The notes under the pieces: model-generated | The model's database searches: none | The model's input: the letters and a program-made list of their open reading frames with translations, nothing else | What the model was told of the DNA's origin: nothing | Position numbers and translations under genes: made by a program | Part shown: positions 1 to 9,790 of the stretch, one piece after another | Position numbering within the stretch: position 1 is the first letter of the stretch | Layout of the letters: every line of letters starts with the position of its first letter | Assembly: GCA_003427395.1 (NCBI GenBank) | Contig: BFEA01000308.1 | Location: 1,279,706-1,308,142, forward strand | DNA length: 28,437 nt | Source of the DNA: Chara braunii | Lineage: Eukaryota > Streptophyta > Charophyceae > Charales > Characeae | Reading direction: 5' to 3'

Positions 1-250
1 ATCCAGGGATGCTGGCCCCGTTTTCCAGCATTTGCGGGAAGGGACCCGACAACAAACCCGATAATACCTTACATTGGGACGCTGGACCCGGTTTCCAGCA
101 ACGTACTCAGCAGGGCAAGGCCCAACATTCTTTCGCCCGGGTTGAATTGTGAGGACCCCGGCCTCAATGAATTATTTAATAGATGAGAGCTTACTTGAAA
201 AAATATATATATATATAAAAATTGAATTCATCTCCAATTTTCCTTTTTTC
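1..250 (+). mobile_element. SINE2 family copy 1 (3' domain, partial)
   Basis: The window opens inside a short retroposon-like repeat. Its 3' domain (about 136-181) reads CCCGGGTTGAATTG, then GAGGACCCCGGCCTC, then an A/T-rich tail with a TA microsatellite. The same domain recurs at 22905-22978 on this strand and at 9663-9751 and 26185-26298 on the other strand, each followed in its own orientation by an A-rich tail. Upstream, a block at 7-31 is repeated at 79-103 (GGGAYGCTGGMCCCG), a 72-bp tandem duplication. A non-autonomous retroposon is inferred from repetition plus the A-rich 3' end. No Pol III boxes are clear in this copy because its 5' part lies at or beyond the window edge. Confidence 0.5.
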
Positions 251-329
251 TTCCAGTTCATGTTTCAAACAAATGAATAGAGTTTTCAGCCCTGTTTCGA
301 CCACCACCATGTTACTATATTGGCCATTA

Positions 330-560
330 GACACTGCTAATGTGGGGGGGAGGGGGGGGAAGGTGCAGTGACTGGCCATAGTGCTTGGCACTAGCACTGC
401 CGGTTTTCCCCATTGGCAATGCCTGCGCCCCCCGCATCACCGTGATGAGGGGCTGGTACAGCCTTGCTCTCGCACCACTCCTCTGGTGCAAACCTACCCC
501 GTGGGCTGGGAAGAGATCCGGTGGGTTGGTGTTCGCTGTACTATACATACATAGACTAGA
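330..560. repeat. Hairpin-rich tract, unidentified
   Basis: This segment holds several short inverted repeats. CCCC-g-CATCA (431-440) faces TGATG-a-GGGG (444-453). GCACCA (472-477) pairs perfectly with TGGTGC (484-489) across a six-base loop. A G-rich run lies at 342-359. Short ORFs exist on both strands but resemble no family and are partly low-complexity. A small foldback element or decayed non-coding retroposon fits, but there is no second copy in the window to confirm it. 560-648 is purine-rich and ends in an A-tract (633-647). Confidence 0.3.
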
Positions 561-648
561 GAGTGGATGAAGGTAGATGAGAAAGAGTACATAGATAGGT
601 TGAGAGAAGAGTATAGCTTAGTTTTTATAACCAAAAAAAAAAAAAAAG

Positions 649-752
649 CACTCTACATGCATTTGCATGATTTCTGGACCGGATGAATTCGAACAAGTCC
701 AACATTCTCAATGCACAGGGTCCTAATCGCGTCAAAAAATGCATGGAGAGTG
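649..752. mobile_element. MITE-like element A, copy 1
   Basis: A block of about 104 bp is bounded by inverted repeats CACTCTACATGCA (649-661) and TGCATGGAGAGTG (740-752), which differ at one position. The interior carries AAGTCCAACATTCTCAATG, shared with the copy at 856-992 in the same orientation. The right-hand extension TGTTGTGTAATGG also matches that copy, while the left outer end has been replaced by an A-tract. There is no coding capacity, so this is a non-autonomous inverted-repeat element. Confidence 0.6.
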
Positions 753-855
753 TTGTGTAATGGGGCCAGGAACTATATAAACCACCCACCTACCTTGTGC
801 ATGAGTGGGAAACTAGACTAGCCAGACAAAAAAAACGTCAAACACGTGACTTCGA

Positions 856-992
856 GCCTCGCTCCACTACGCAACGCTCTACATGCATCTGTCCACTTAT
901 GGGTCAGGTGCATTCGGCCGAGTCCAACATTTTGAATGTATAGAGTCCAGAAAGTGTCCAAATACATCTAGAGTGTTGTGCAATGGAGTGAG
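856..992. mobile_element. MITE-like element A, copy 2 (both ends present)
   Basis: Termini of about 36 bp are imperfect inverted repeats. The left end begins GCCTCGCTCCACTACGCAAC. The reverse complement of the right end begins GCCTCACTCCATTGCACAAC, and both continue into CTCTAVATG. The core includes GAGTCCAACATTTTGAATG, matching copy 1 at 649-752. The outermost 15 or so bases are the same sequence found at the ends of the MITE B family elsewhere in the window, which suggests that A and B share a mobilising transposase. Target-site duplications were not clear. Confidence 0.65.
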
Positions 993-1077
993 GCACTTCG
1001 CTTGGCCCCCTGTTTTTTTAAGGTGATCCTAAGGTTTCCATTTGGACAGCATCGGGGCTGCGAAGATTCCGACATCC

Positions 1078-1260
1078 GGCCTCGTTCCATACCACAGCAC
1101 TACGGTCGAATCTGATACCACGCCGGGCGTGGGGGCGCAGCCAGGATGACGGGCGTATCGCTGAGAGTTGTGTGTGGAACTACAGAAGGTCTCGCTCCAC
1201 TACCCTAGCCGAGCGTGGTGTGTGTAACTACAGAGGGTCTCGCTCCACTACCGTAGTCAC
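1078..1260. repeat. Repeat with 48-bp internal duplication; inverted partner at 23485-23625
   Basis: TGTGTGGAACTACAGA with AGGTCTCGCTCCACTACC, starting near 1170, is repeated 48 bp later near 1218. From about 1108 to 1293 the sequence aligns with the reverse complement of 23485-23625, including TGATACCAC, GGGCGTGGGGGCGCAGCCAG and the CTAGCCGAGCGTGGTG spacer, with two deletions in the distal copy. Close similarity outside the deletions suggests fairly recent spread. It overlaps the terminus of the MITE B copy starting at 1236. Confidence 0.7.
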
Positions 1261-1351
1261 CATTGCATGCACAAAAGACAAAAAATAGGTCATTATATGT
1301 TTTCATGTACCAGAGGAAGATTCGTTCTCATTTTGCACATTAGATGAGTCC
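1236..1351 (-). mobile_element. MITE-like element B, copy 1 (minus)
   Basis: Read on the minus strand, this copy shows the shared internal blocks of family B: AATGTGCAAAATGAGAACGA, then a TGGTACATG block, then TTTTTTGTCTTTTGTGC, ending GTAGTGGAGCGAGACC. The same order appears at 15030-15152, 12009-12078, 16006-16374, 23926-24006 and 26862-26937. The inner-left terminus is degraded. It has no coding capacity. Confidence 0.65.
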
Positions 1352-1429
1352 TGAAGTGAACACCAAAACATGAGTTCGGAACTCTACAAAAGTACCTGAG
1401 TTGAATGGTTGAGCGTCAACTTTCTCCAT

Positions 1430-1800
1430 GCTCCTCATCTCCCATTGCCTCGTTCTCATTTTTTTAATTTTTTTTTTTCTTTTTTTTCGACGCGCGTTTT
1501 CTCTTCCTCTTGTATACACACTACCACTGCGTCATTCGTCTTTCATTTGTCGTTGCACCATCGCCGTCTCATTCACTTTCCTCCTCCTCCTGTGTACCAT
1601 TGTCTTCTTCCTCTTGTTCGTGCAATCCTTCCTCACTTTTACCGTGCGATCTTCATGTTTGCTTTGTGCTTCTTCACTCTTGTGTCCTTTTTACAATCTG
1701 CTTCTCCTTCAAGTTCGCGTTTTTCCTTACCTTGCGCTTTTCCTCTGGTCGGTTTTTTTTTTTTTTTTTTTCCTGCTTCTTCTTGTACAGGCTGCAAACT
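1430..1800 (+). repeat. Pyrimidine-rich tract, non-coding
   Basis: About 370 bp in which the plus strand is nearly all C and T, with T-runs at 1466-1487 and 1748-1770. Three overlapping frames stay open here only because stop codons are rare in such composition. The translations are runs of F, S, L and P without domain features. I see no gene from here to 2240, which is AT-rich without recognisable repeats. Confidence 0.75.
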
Positions 1801-2239
1801 ACAACAGATCAAAACATGGGTAATGGATGAGGGAATGGATTGACGCATAGGCATGGATCGTGAGGCGAAATATATGACTTCGACGAGATTTCCTCGAGAG
1901 ATGCGAGCCTCCTGATGATAATATGTTTGTGCGTGTATCATTTTCGTAAACATGATTTCCTTTTCATTTCATCTCATTTTATATCTATCTATTTTGGTTT
2001 ACTTTTTTCTTTCATATATCAGATCTTGTTCTTGTCTCTACGATATTCTATGTACTATGCGGAGGAGGGTGTCATCAAATTCTTTTTATTTCAAATTTTT
2101 ACCTGCCATGTCATCTTATATCCACCTCGTGGCAGTTCAATCCCTCCACTTTTTCGAACAAAGGTACAAGTCGGACCCACCTCTGCCTCCTCCATGGCCC
2201 AAACAAAGCTCTCTCGCTAGCATCAGAAGCAACAACAAA

Positions 2240-2680
2240 GCTTCTGCTATGTTCAGTTGTGGGGGGGTGCTCCCTCACAATTGAAAATAGCAGATGGATT
2301 CCAACTTAGGTCTGTATTTCCAAATCTCGTGCATGTATAGATTAAGGGCGTACTCTCAAGTTTATATTTCAATAGTTAATAGGAGTACCGACTAGGGGCA
2401 TAATCAAAGTTTACACTTGATAAATCTTACAGCAATCACCTGTACAAACTTCATGAACCTGACAGCAATCACCTGCAAAAATTGGCTGGAAAAGTTGTGA
2501 GGTGAGCATGCCCTGAGCTTCAAGGGGGGAAGGGTGGAGTTGGGGTGGGGCTGGGGGTGTGGGAACCGCACCCCAACTGAACATAGTAGACGGACTCAAA
2601 CTCCAACTTATATTTGAACAATTCATGGGTGTTATAACTGAAGGCATAGTCATAAGGATTTTCGTAAGCGTTTGACCTCA
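2240..2680 (+). repeat. Old degenerate ~200-bp repeat, block 1
   Basis: Diverged copies of a recurring text: a G-rich stretch, CAATTGAAAATAGCAGATGG or CAACTGAACATAGTAGACGG, then AACTYAGGTCTGTATTT, AATTCATGGGTGT, and a stretch ending near CACCTGCAAAAATTGGCTGG. Members occur near 2250-2340, 2440-2520 and 2520-2660. The same text returns at 3100-4440, 8120-8480 and 22130-22830. Unit length is roughly 200 bp where spacing can be judged. No ORF is conserved between copies. 2680-3100 is AT-rich with nothing recognised. Confidence 0.55.
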
Positions 2681-3099
2681 GTAGGCAACGGGTATAACAG
2701 ATGTCAGATGTTGGATGTCTCTTACCAGTTTTCATCTCAGCCTAAACGACATAACTATTCTTTCGGTGCAGTAATCAATCAGAATGTGTTGTAGAAAATG
2801 TAAAGTGTAGTTTTAGGTAAAAGGTGGAACATACACTTGTGATGCCTTGTCTTTTTCACATTTTGGGATTTGACATCAGACAATTTCAGATGTGATCAGT
2901 GGTGGAGTGGTGTCTATAATGATGCCTGTACCTTTTTTAACATTTCATGCATTTGTTATGATTGCCCATTGGTAGGTAAGGGTTATGGCAGATGTTGCTG
3001 GCTGGTTTCGTTGTGTATTGAACTCTTCATATTCACACGTGGGCGATTAACGTCAGTTTTAGTTCAGCAAGTGTCGGTGTGAGTGTGTGCTCACATTAG

Positions 3100-4440
3100 G
3101 AATTTTTTTACTGAGCTCTGGACCTGATTACTAGCAAGTACATCCAGTTTTTGCCATAATTGTAGTCACATATATTTATAAAGGTGTCAGACTAACTGTG
3201 AACGGAAGGTATTCGTCTGAGCATGGCCTGAGCATGCACTTACTTCTTAGATCTGGAATTTATTTTTTTGTCATTGTTTACTTAGGGCACACTCACACTA
3301 GCACTTTGATAAATATATCTAACTGCAATTACACCATAACCTACATGCATATGACTGCAATTACATCCACAATTGAGTCGAAAAAATCATAGTAGCAGTA
3401 TGTTTTTCATTCGAACTAGAGCATGACGTAAAAAATTCATTTGAACTTTAATCTGCATTTTAACAGTTCATCAATGTATGGACTGAGGGCATAGTCACAC
3501 TAGCACTTTTCCTCAGTGTGTCTGACCACATGTTTAAACTCCATGAAAAATAACTACACTGATATGCACAAATGGGCAGCGCAAGGAATTTGATTCAGAC
3601 TTAGGTGTATGTTTCAGCAATTTATGAGGAATACTCACACTTTGCAGACAAAGTGTTGCAGTGAGTACGCTCTCAACTTCCACAGAGCTGACATGGGGGG
3701 GGAGGAGGGGTCCCCATAGCTGCACAGGGCAGATGGACGCGAACTCGAGTCTGATTGAGGTTACACTTAACTAACATATTCCTGAGTGTATCTGACCACA
3801 CTTATGGCAGAACTCGAAACACTGCAAATGCCTGACTGCATGAGACACTCATATTCGACACCTCAAAGTGAACCCCCAGGCCCACAACTAAACATAAAGA
3901 CAAATGTGAACTGGGGTCTGACGGAGGGCTTACTGAGACTTTCTCGTGGCGCTTAAACCACTAGTACTTCGCCCAACCATTTTTTTCAGACGCAGCTATT
4001 AGCGCGCCTCGCCGTATTAGGGTAAAATGGCGGCCAACGCTAGCCAGAAGGAGACCTTGGATATGGAGAGGATTTCCCCGGTCTGAAAAATATTGCGAAA
4101 AAAGGGCTGGTATTTTTTATTTTTTATTTTTTTACCTTTTTTCTATGTGTGTTATCAGCAAATCATAATGAAGGATTTGAACTCATGTGTACATTTCTCT
4201 TGGGGATGACTCTGATATGATGCTAAGAAAAAAAAGAACATTTTGACAATTAATGAGTGTACAGACTGAGTAGACCTTTAACTTCTTCAAAGCTGACATG
4301 GGGAGGGGAGGAACATAGGAAACGGATGGGAACCCAAGTCTGACTGAGGGCATATAACACATCTGCTCAGAGGGAGGATTGGGGCACAGTTGAACACAAC
4401 AGTCAAATTCCAACTCAGGTCGACAACATGCTCACACTTC
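3100..4440 (+). repeat. Old degenerate ~200-bp repeat, block 2
   Basis: Further diverged copies of the repeat seen at 2240-2680. Recognisable anchors are GACTGAGGGCATAGTCACAC near 3480, CTGACATGGGGGGGGAGG near 3689, GAACTCGAGTCTGATTGAGG near 3740, GGGTCTGACGGAGGGC near 3915 and CTGACATGGGGAGGGG near 4293. The block is interrupted at 3982-4090 by a GC-richer inverted-repeat insertion. T-tracts occupy 4113-4133, 4471-4495 and 4528-4544. No gene is supported. Confidence 0.5.
3982..4090. mobile_element. 109-bp inverted-repeat insertion candidate
   Basis: TTTTTCAGAC (3982-3991) and GTCTGAAAAA (4081-4090) form a perfect 10-bp inverted repeat around a CpG-containing interior (GCGCGCCTCGCCG near 4011). 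The interior contrasts with the CpG-poor AT-rich flanks. It sits inside the old degenerate repeat block, consistent with a later insertion. A target duplication is unclear (ATT on the left, TATT on the right). Too short to code for anything. Confidence 0.4.
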
Positions 4441-4570
4441 CCCCGGGCACTTACTCCAATCCACTTTGCTAGTTTTTTTTTTTCCCCCTTTTTTTGTCGT
4501 CCAATGATTATAATGAAGGGTTGAAACTTTTTTTTTTTTTTTTTAATTCCTCTTACGACAATAGTTAGGA

Positions 4571-5145
4571 ATGATGATACGAACAAACACTCCTACTAGT
4601 TTTGCGAGGGGCTCTAGTTTATTTGTGGGGAGCTACACCTGCTGGAAAGCGGGTCAAACGTCCCCAGAGATACAATGTCACAATGATACACAACGCATGC
4701 TGGTATCTGGGCCCAACGTCCCATATGATACCGCTATTGAGGATGAAGATACTACGACTAATGATGAAGATACTGGTGATGTTGATGATCATGATAAAAT
4801 GACTGATCCTATAGAAAGATATAACCTACAACAACAAAACTGGGGAGCTATACCTGCTAGAAAGTGGGTCTAGCATCCCCTTAGATACAATGTTAAAATG
4901 ATATCATAGCACATGCTGGGAACCTAGCCCAGTGTCCTAATTGAAACTAATGTTGAAGATGTAGCTACGTATATTGATGATAATGATAATGATGATGGTG
5001 ATGATAAAATGAAATATTTTTTAGACAGATATGATCTACAAACACCAAACTTGGCCTAACAAACCATAAATACCTGATGATGCTAATGATGAAAATGGTG
5101 ATGAAGAAGATGATGGTGGGGAGATGAACTCTATAGTAAGAAAAT
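4571..5145 (+). pseudogene. Tandemly duplicated acidic coding fragment
   Basis: A unit beginning GGGGAGCTACACCTGCTGG at 4627 is repeated 215 bp later at 4842, with a truncated third at about 5118. Each unit ends in Asp/Glu codons: IEDEDTTTNDEDTGDVDDHD in unit 1, and broken DDNDNDDGDD and DDANDENGDEEDD runs in units 2 and 3. Unit 1 runs open as 100 codons (4571-4873), passing through ERYNLQQQNWG into unit 2, which soon hits stops. Retention of the acidic character suggests that it derives from a real coding sequence, perhaps a transposon protein, but I recognise no family. Confidence 0.35.
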
Positions 5146-5300
5146 AAATTGATGAAATAACGGTACCTCTTCACTTCCTTAGGAGTGTCAAATTTTTTAT
5201 ACTTCAAGTTCTCCCGCACAAGTATATCAAGAAAACAAAAATACACCTTTTCAAAACATTCACCCATATTCAAACCAAGTTCCTCGGACAAAACAAGCAA

Positions 5301-5564
5301 TTGAAAGAGGAAATGAATCCAGAAAATGAACAAGCTGCCTTAAACCACCAATATATGGCCCAAGACAATTCGAGAACCTGCTTTAAGCCTCTCCAAAAAT
5401 TTAGGAGGCCGAGCGTTGTAGATAAAATGAATCGGTGGCCGACGACGTCTGAAAGGGGTCCGTGGGCAGTAGATGGCATGTACTGGTGCTTTAAAGGGAT
5501 TGTCAGATCAACCTTAGTCTATTCATTGAAGGATAATTTATTGTTCCTTCGAAGTCAAACATGA
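5301..5564 (+). CDS. Unidentified 87-codon ORF
   Basis: This ORF starts at ATG and has mixed amino-acid composition (ENEQAALNHQYMAQDNSR near the start, KMNRWPTTSERGPWAVDGMY in the middle) rather than low-complexity runs. An opposite-strand frame (5270-5479) is also open, so coding status is uncertain. It lies just 3' of the minus-strand LINE remnant and may be the LINE 3' UTR or an older insertion. I recognise no domain. 5146-5300 holds nothing recognised. Confidence 0.15.
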   Translation: MKEEMNPENEQAALNHQYMAQDNSRTCFKPLQKFRRPSVVDKMNRWPTTSERGPWAVDGMYWCFKGIVRSTLVYSLKDNLLFLRSQT

Positions 5565-5599
5565 TCCTCCTCTTGCCTTCTATCCCACTGGACCTTTTC

Positions 5600-8060
5600 C
5601 ATTTTACCATCTTGGTCCCCNCCACCCCGCCACATTTAAAGTTTTGAATGTATTGTTGAATTTCTGTTTTTGACGAGAGATGTTATATTTTTTCCCTTGG
5701 TTCTATCAAATTGAAATGAAAATTTTGTTTGTATCTGCTGTTTAATTGTATCTGTAAATAATTAACCATCTAAGTGTATCATTTTCAATTCATTGGTGCA
5801 TCTTCTCATCCAAATTGCACATAATACCGCTCTTCTACCTATTGTGAACAAATTCAGAGTAAAATCATCTATCTGTTCCGGGTTCCAAGTTTTTAGGAGG
5901 AGAGTTTTCCAATCCAAGGGTCTAGGAAGGGTGGTTTCCAGTTGTCTCCAGATCCTATCTGACTAACAACATAGTCATATTGTCCTTGCACATTGTAAGA
6001 AGATTTGTTTTATATGGATCTATTGGCAAATCTTCAGTCGGAGTGTCTGGTTTAAAGACCCTCCATATTTTTATAAATCTCATCACCTTTATTTTGAAAA
6101 TGTGTTTTATAGTAACCCTTCAGGTACATTTTTTGTTTCTTATGACTCACTGTACCCTCTATTCCTAAACTAAAGATATAAAAAATGATGGTTTATTCAT
6201 CAACGACCTCTATTGTATTCCCCACTATGTCTATCTGATACTTCAAGTTGATTGCCACCCAATCATTGGGTTGTGATTTGGGTCCATTTATAAGGATCCA
6301 GATTAATTCAAGAGGAATTATATCAATTACTTGGTCAATTACCTGGTCTGAAACCTCATTTGGACAATGACAATAGCGGAGTCTTTCACATAGCTCAGTA
6401 GGAGAGATTCGGTCGTTAATATTCTGATTTTAAATATCCTTGATGCATATCATTCCATTTTTTATCTAGTCTTTCCATAAAGTGCAGGACATAGTCTTGA
6501 GGATCTATGAGGAAGGTGTTGTCAAATAATGGTTGTCGACACACCTCCTCCCATCTTTTCTGTTCTATTTTATCTCGTAATAATAATTTCTTTCAAGTTT
6601 TATATAGGTTGATCTCCAAAAAGGGTCCTTTCCTAAATCCATTCCGGTTGCTTGACTATCAATGACTTCTTGTGATAGGAGGACATTTAAGGTCTTTCTT
6701 GGGGGGGTCTAAAATCGGTTTTCCAACTACATCAATGAATCTACATTTTGTGGAGTAATCGTGACCAATCTTTTAATTTCCTCACAGACAAGGTTATTCC
6801 ATAACGTCATAGGATTAAAAAATATATATTTAAATCATTGAAAGGATAAAGCCAAAGCTTGTGTAGAGAGGTCGATAATGCCTAGACCTCCCTTTTACTT
6901 AGGTTGAATCACTGATAGTCATGCCACCCTACTAATAACATTCTTACATTCATGGTTTCCTCTCCACATAAATGTTGATGGTTGATGTTGTAACACCTTA
7001 AGGGATGGCTAATCCATTCCCTAAATTGCATACCTGCACCAAATAGATGTTAATATAACATTATTGATTGCTAAGGTTCTTTCTAGTATGGATGTGTGTT
7101 TATCCTTCCACAATTATAGCTCTGCTTGTGCATATTGCATAATCCCTTCATTATTGGTAGTGGGTTTTCTTGTAGTTATCAATGATAAACCCAAGATCCT
7201 GATTAAAGACTTCAAATATAGCCGTTTGATTTGAGGTTGTTCTTAGGGTCTCACCCCTTGGTAGTGTATCCACCACCTAAGCGTTTTGACTATTAACTTA
7301 TAAACTACAGTTAGGAGGATGATAGTTTTATAATATTTGATATAATATTTTTCTCGTTTCGTAGATAATAAAACCAGAACTCATTGTCCCACTAACTCAC
7401 CCATATGACCCGTATTCACAATTGTCTGATAAAAGTCTATGAGGTTCTGTGAGAAAAAAACTTACAGAGTCTCTCAAAACTCCTTAGGCAGGTCATTAAT
7501 ACGTGATGTTTTTTCTTCTTCAGTAAGCATGAAAGCTGACCAGGTTTCTTCTTTAATGAGAGGACTTTCCAATTTCTCTCTTTGTTCATTTGATAGCGAC
7601 TTGGTCATTGGTCTTAAAAATTCTTCGAAGTCGTACAGACAGTTGTAGATGTGACAAGGGGTTCATTCATTTGTTGGGGCTTGGCTAGTGCTTCTATACT
7701 TGTTCTTCTTGTTCACGCTCTTGCCATCGTAAAAAAAATTCTGTATATAGTTCCTTCTATCTTATGTTTTATTAGTTTTCCTATAATTATAACTCCTTGC
7801 TAACGACGTTCCATGTAAGAAAACAATTTATTTTTCAACTCTTGTATTTCTTGCGCAACAATTTCAATCTCTTCTTTTTCGTCAAGATCAATTTATAGAA
7901 GTTGGAGTTGTTGAATTCTTTGATGTAGTTGATATTCGTCGAAGTGTTTTTATGCAGCCAACAATTTCAAATATTTATTGCATTAACAGCCTCATATTGG
8001 ATGATGGACCATTGTTCACTCCATAACGTTCATACATCTTTAAGATAGTAAATTTAAAAT
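5600..8060 (-). pseudogene. LINE non-LTR retrotransposon ORF2 remnant, palm deleted
   Basis: Minus-strand conceptual translation with many stops shows, in order: a charged linker (about 7920-7760; EYQLHQRIQQLQ, DEKEEIEIVAQEIQELKNK); the entry to reverse transcriptase (7620-7474; SPLIKEETWSAF, NDLPKEF); the fingers (about 7440-7245; FYQTIVNTGHMGELVGQ, IKYYKTIILLTVVYKLIVK); the thumb (about 7220-7060; IRILGLSLIT, LWKDKH, INNVILTSIW); and the post-RT segment (about 6985-6835; FMWRGNHECKNVISRVA, KGGLGIIDLSTQALALSFQ). These match the usual order of plant-type LINE ORF2. Only about 20 codons separate fingers from thumb, so the catalytic palm with its Asp-Asp motif is missing. C-terminal sequence continues to about 5600. 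No endonuclease domain is visible upstream. The element is CpG-poor and dead. Confidence 0.8.
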
Positions 8061-8119
8061 CGATCATGGTGTAAGTGAGATTTATTTAATTTATAAAAGC
8101 CTCAAGCTTGGTTATACTT

Positions 8120-8480
8120 TTTTCGGAATGAGAGAACGACCACACACGTAGCATGGTTCAAACTCAACTCTACATTTTGATAATTCAAGGGTGTACTGTA
8201 AAAAATGTTACTGTGGATATGACATGAGCTTCTGCACAACTGACATGGGGGGGAGAGGGGTTATAGTTGAACGTAGTAGACGAATGCAAACTCAGTTCTG
8301 ACTGAGGGCATGCTTCAAGTTACCCGTACTACTATTTTCCTAAATGTATCATACCGTAATTATGATAAAACTCAAAGTAATGTTAAACCCCAACATCCAA
8401 ATATTACAAATGCCCCACTACATCTGACAGTCATACCTTACATTTGTATTTCCAAAGTTCAAAAGTTGGGTTGATAATGG
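8120..8480 (+). repeat. Old degenerate ~200-bp repeat, block 3
   Basis: Same degenerate text as 2240-2680: CAAACTCAACTCTACATTTTG near 8160 without its last base, CTGACATGGGGGGGAGAGG near 8241, TTGAACGTAGTAGACGAATG near 8268 and TCTGACTGAGGGCATGC near 8297. Preservation is poor. It lies immediately 5' of the LINE remnant, so the LINE may have inserted into this older repeat field. Confidence 0.5.
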
Positions 8481-8494
8481 GGTGGAGGAACCCT

Positions 8495-8495
<1 letters not shown>

Positions 8496-8531
<36 letters not shown>

Positions 8532-8535
8532 CCCC
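8496..8535 (+). repeat. Poly(C) tract, C33-T-C6
   Basis: An uninterrupted run of 33 C (8496-8528), one T, then six C. The complementary strand is a G-quadruplex candidate and the C strand an i-motif candidate. Homopolymers of this length are prone to sequencing and assembly error, so the exact count is unreliable. Confidence 0.9.
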
Positions 8536-8749
8536 AAACTACTTCTAGGCTTCATATGTTCTACCATCATGTCGTCAAAAAGTAGGTCACAACTAGCATG
8601 CATGCATCACCAATCTATATGTTCACCCATTGTCAAACAAGTTCTCTGATACGAATGCAGTTGTTCATATGTTCACTCGATAACAAAAAGAACTGCACCA
8701 TATGAAAAGCCAAAACCTTTGGTCTTTGCACTTAGAAAAAATTATAATT

Positions 8750-8815
8750 CTAGCCTAACTCAGTTGGTACAACACTCAAGAGTTCAAGTACGAACATGAG
8801 TTTGAATTACCTAGG
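8750..8815 (+). repeat. Possible tRNA-like (SINE) relic
   Basis: TAGCCTAACTCAGTTGG (about 8754-8770) nearly matches the Pol III A box of the SINE at 12079. About 30 bp downstream, GAGTTTGAATTAC is a weakened B box. The acceptor and T stems are not preserved. The rest of 8540-9160 is AT-rich without identifiable genes. A-tracts at 9164-9192 may mark a retroposon tail, but no body is recognisable. Confidence 0.3.
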
Positions 8816-9199
8816 ACCGATCAATTTGAATGATGATATCTAATCGACATAGCTTTTTTTTCGTTTTTTAACTATTATTCACAACTCAGGTCTTTATTGT
8901 AGTGGTTAATGCCCACCCATGCTTATGCCAAACCTGATTGACTTTCGACCTTTCTACATCATACATCCAGGCCGCAAATTTTGCCTAGTGTAATTCAAGC
9001 ACGCTATTGTAACACCAAAACTTGTCACCCTCTGATCTTCAAATTTAAAAAGAGAGCCAATATCCAGATATACATGCACTATGCGACAACATGCCAAAGA
9101 ATTATGCATAGAAACAACCAACCAGATGCATTATGCAAATATCCCTTTCAATCGTCCATGACTTGAAAAAAAAAAAAAACAAAAAAAAAAAATTCATTT

Positions 9200-9495
9200 G
9201 TGCCCCACTTGAACGGATGCATGATGCATACTTTACATCGATATCACGCTTTGGCATTGGAATACCCACTGTACCCAACCCAAACCCTCACCATAGTTTG
9301 GGCACACTAAAATAACACTGACAAACATCCTTCAGCCTTGAGGAACAAAACAAAAACGGTGGGCTATGCACCTCTCTTCTCCTAACTACCTGCATTCCCA
9401 ACATCCGCCTAGCGGCGTCCTCGCGCCTTGCACGATCAATAGTTAATATAGTAACACCGGGCGAGGGCAACCATGTGGATCAAGAACGGGTATGT
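9200..9495. other. No recognisable feature
   Basis: Mixed-composition sequence with only short open frames on either strand, none resembling a known protein. It contains neither the A/B-box pattern nor the MITE blocks seen elsewhere in the window. Confidence 0.5.
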
Positions 9496-9609
9496 GTCTC
9501 GCCCCACTACTCTCGACATGTGCAAAACGAGTCTGAATCTTCGTGCAGAACATGGAACAATACACCACTAGGATTTTTGTCTTTTGTACATTTTGAGAGT
9601 AGTGGAGAC
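9496..9609. mobile_element. MITE-like element B, compact complete copy
   Basis: The left terminus GTCTCGCCCCACTACTCTCG (9496-9515) faces a right terminus whose reverse complement is GTCTCCACTACTCTCAAAAT. The inner parts also match (ATGTGCAAAACGAG versus ATGTACAAAAGAC). The interior carries the family block GAACATGGAACAATACACC. Total length is 114 bp. Just outside, near 9640, ATGGTTGAGCGTCAACTT occurs on the minus strand. The same 18-mer lies at 1405-1422, also beside a family B copy. Confidence 0.65.
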
Positions 9610-9662
9610 TCTAGACAGAGGGCCTATTTAGGGGGAAGTTGACGCTCAACCATTGGACTTAG

Positions 9663-9790
9663 TTTTTTTTTTTTTTTTTTTTTAACAGTTCAATTTTTTA
9701 TTTTAAAAGGACGAAGTAATCGGGGGCCCGGGTCCCAAAAATTCAACCCGGAAATGGTAACTTCTGGCAGTATTAGCCAGTTTCGCTTTT
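9663..9790 (-). mobile_element. SINE2 family copy 2 (minus)
   Basis: On the minus strand the order is a degraded body, CCGGGTTGAATTTTTGGGAC, CCGGGCCCCC, then an A-rich tail ending in A21 (T-run at 9663-9683 on the plus strand). This matches the 3' domain at 136-181. The poly(A) directly after the conserved domain supports retroposition. 9800-10390 holds nothing recognised beyond a purine bias. Confidence 0.5.

Noticed and set aside
1110-1121. LTR primer-binding site: TGGTATCAG (minus strand here; plus strand at 23610)
   Set aside because: Only nine bases agree with the usual tRNA-iMet site. No TG...CA-bounded LTR ends directly upstream, and no gag/pol sequence follows in either copy.
8496-8535. 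Vector or assembly artefact suggested by C33
   Set aside because: It may be partly artefactual in length, but flanks read continuously into the surrounding repeats, so I treat it as a genuine homopolymer with uncertain count.
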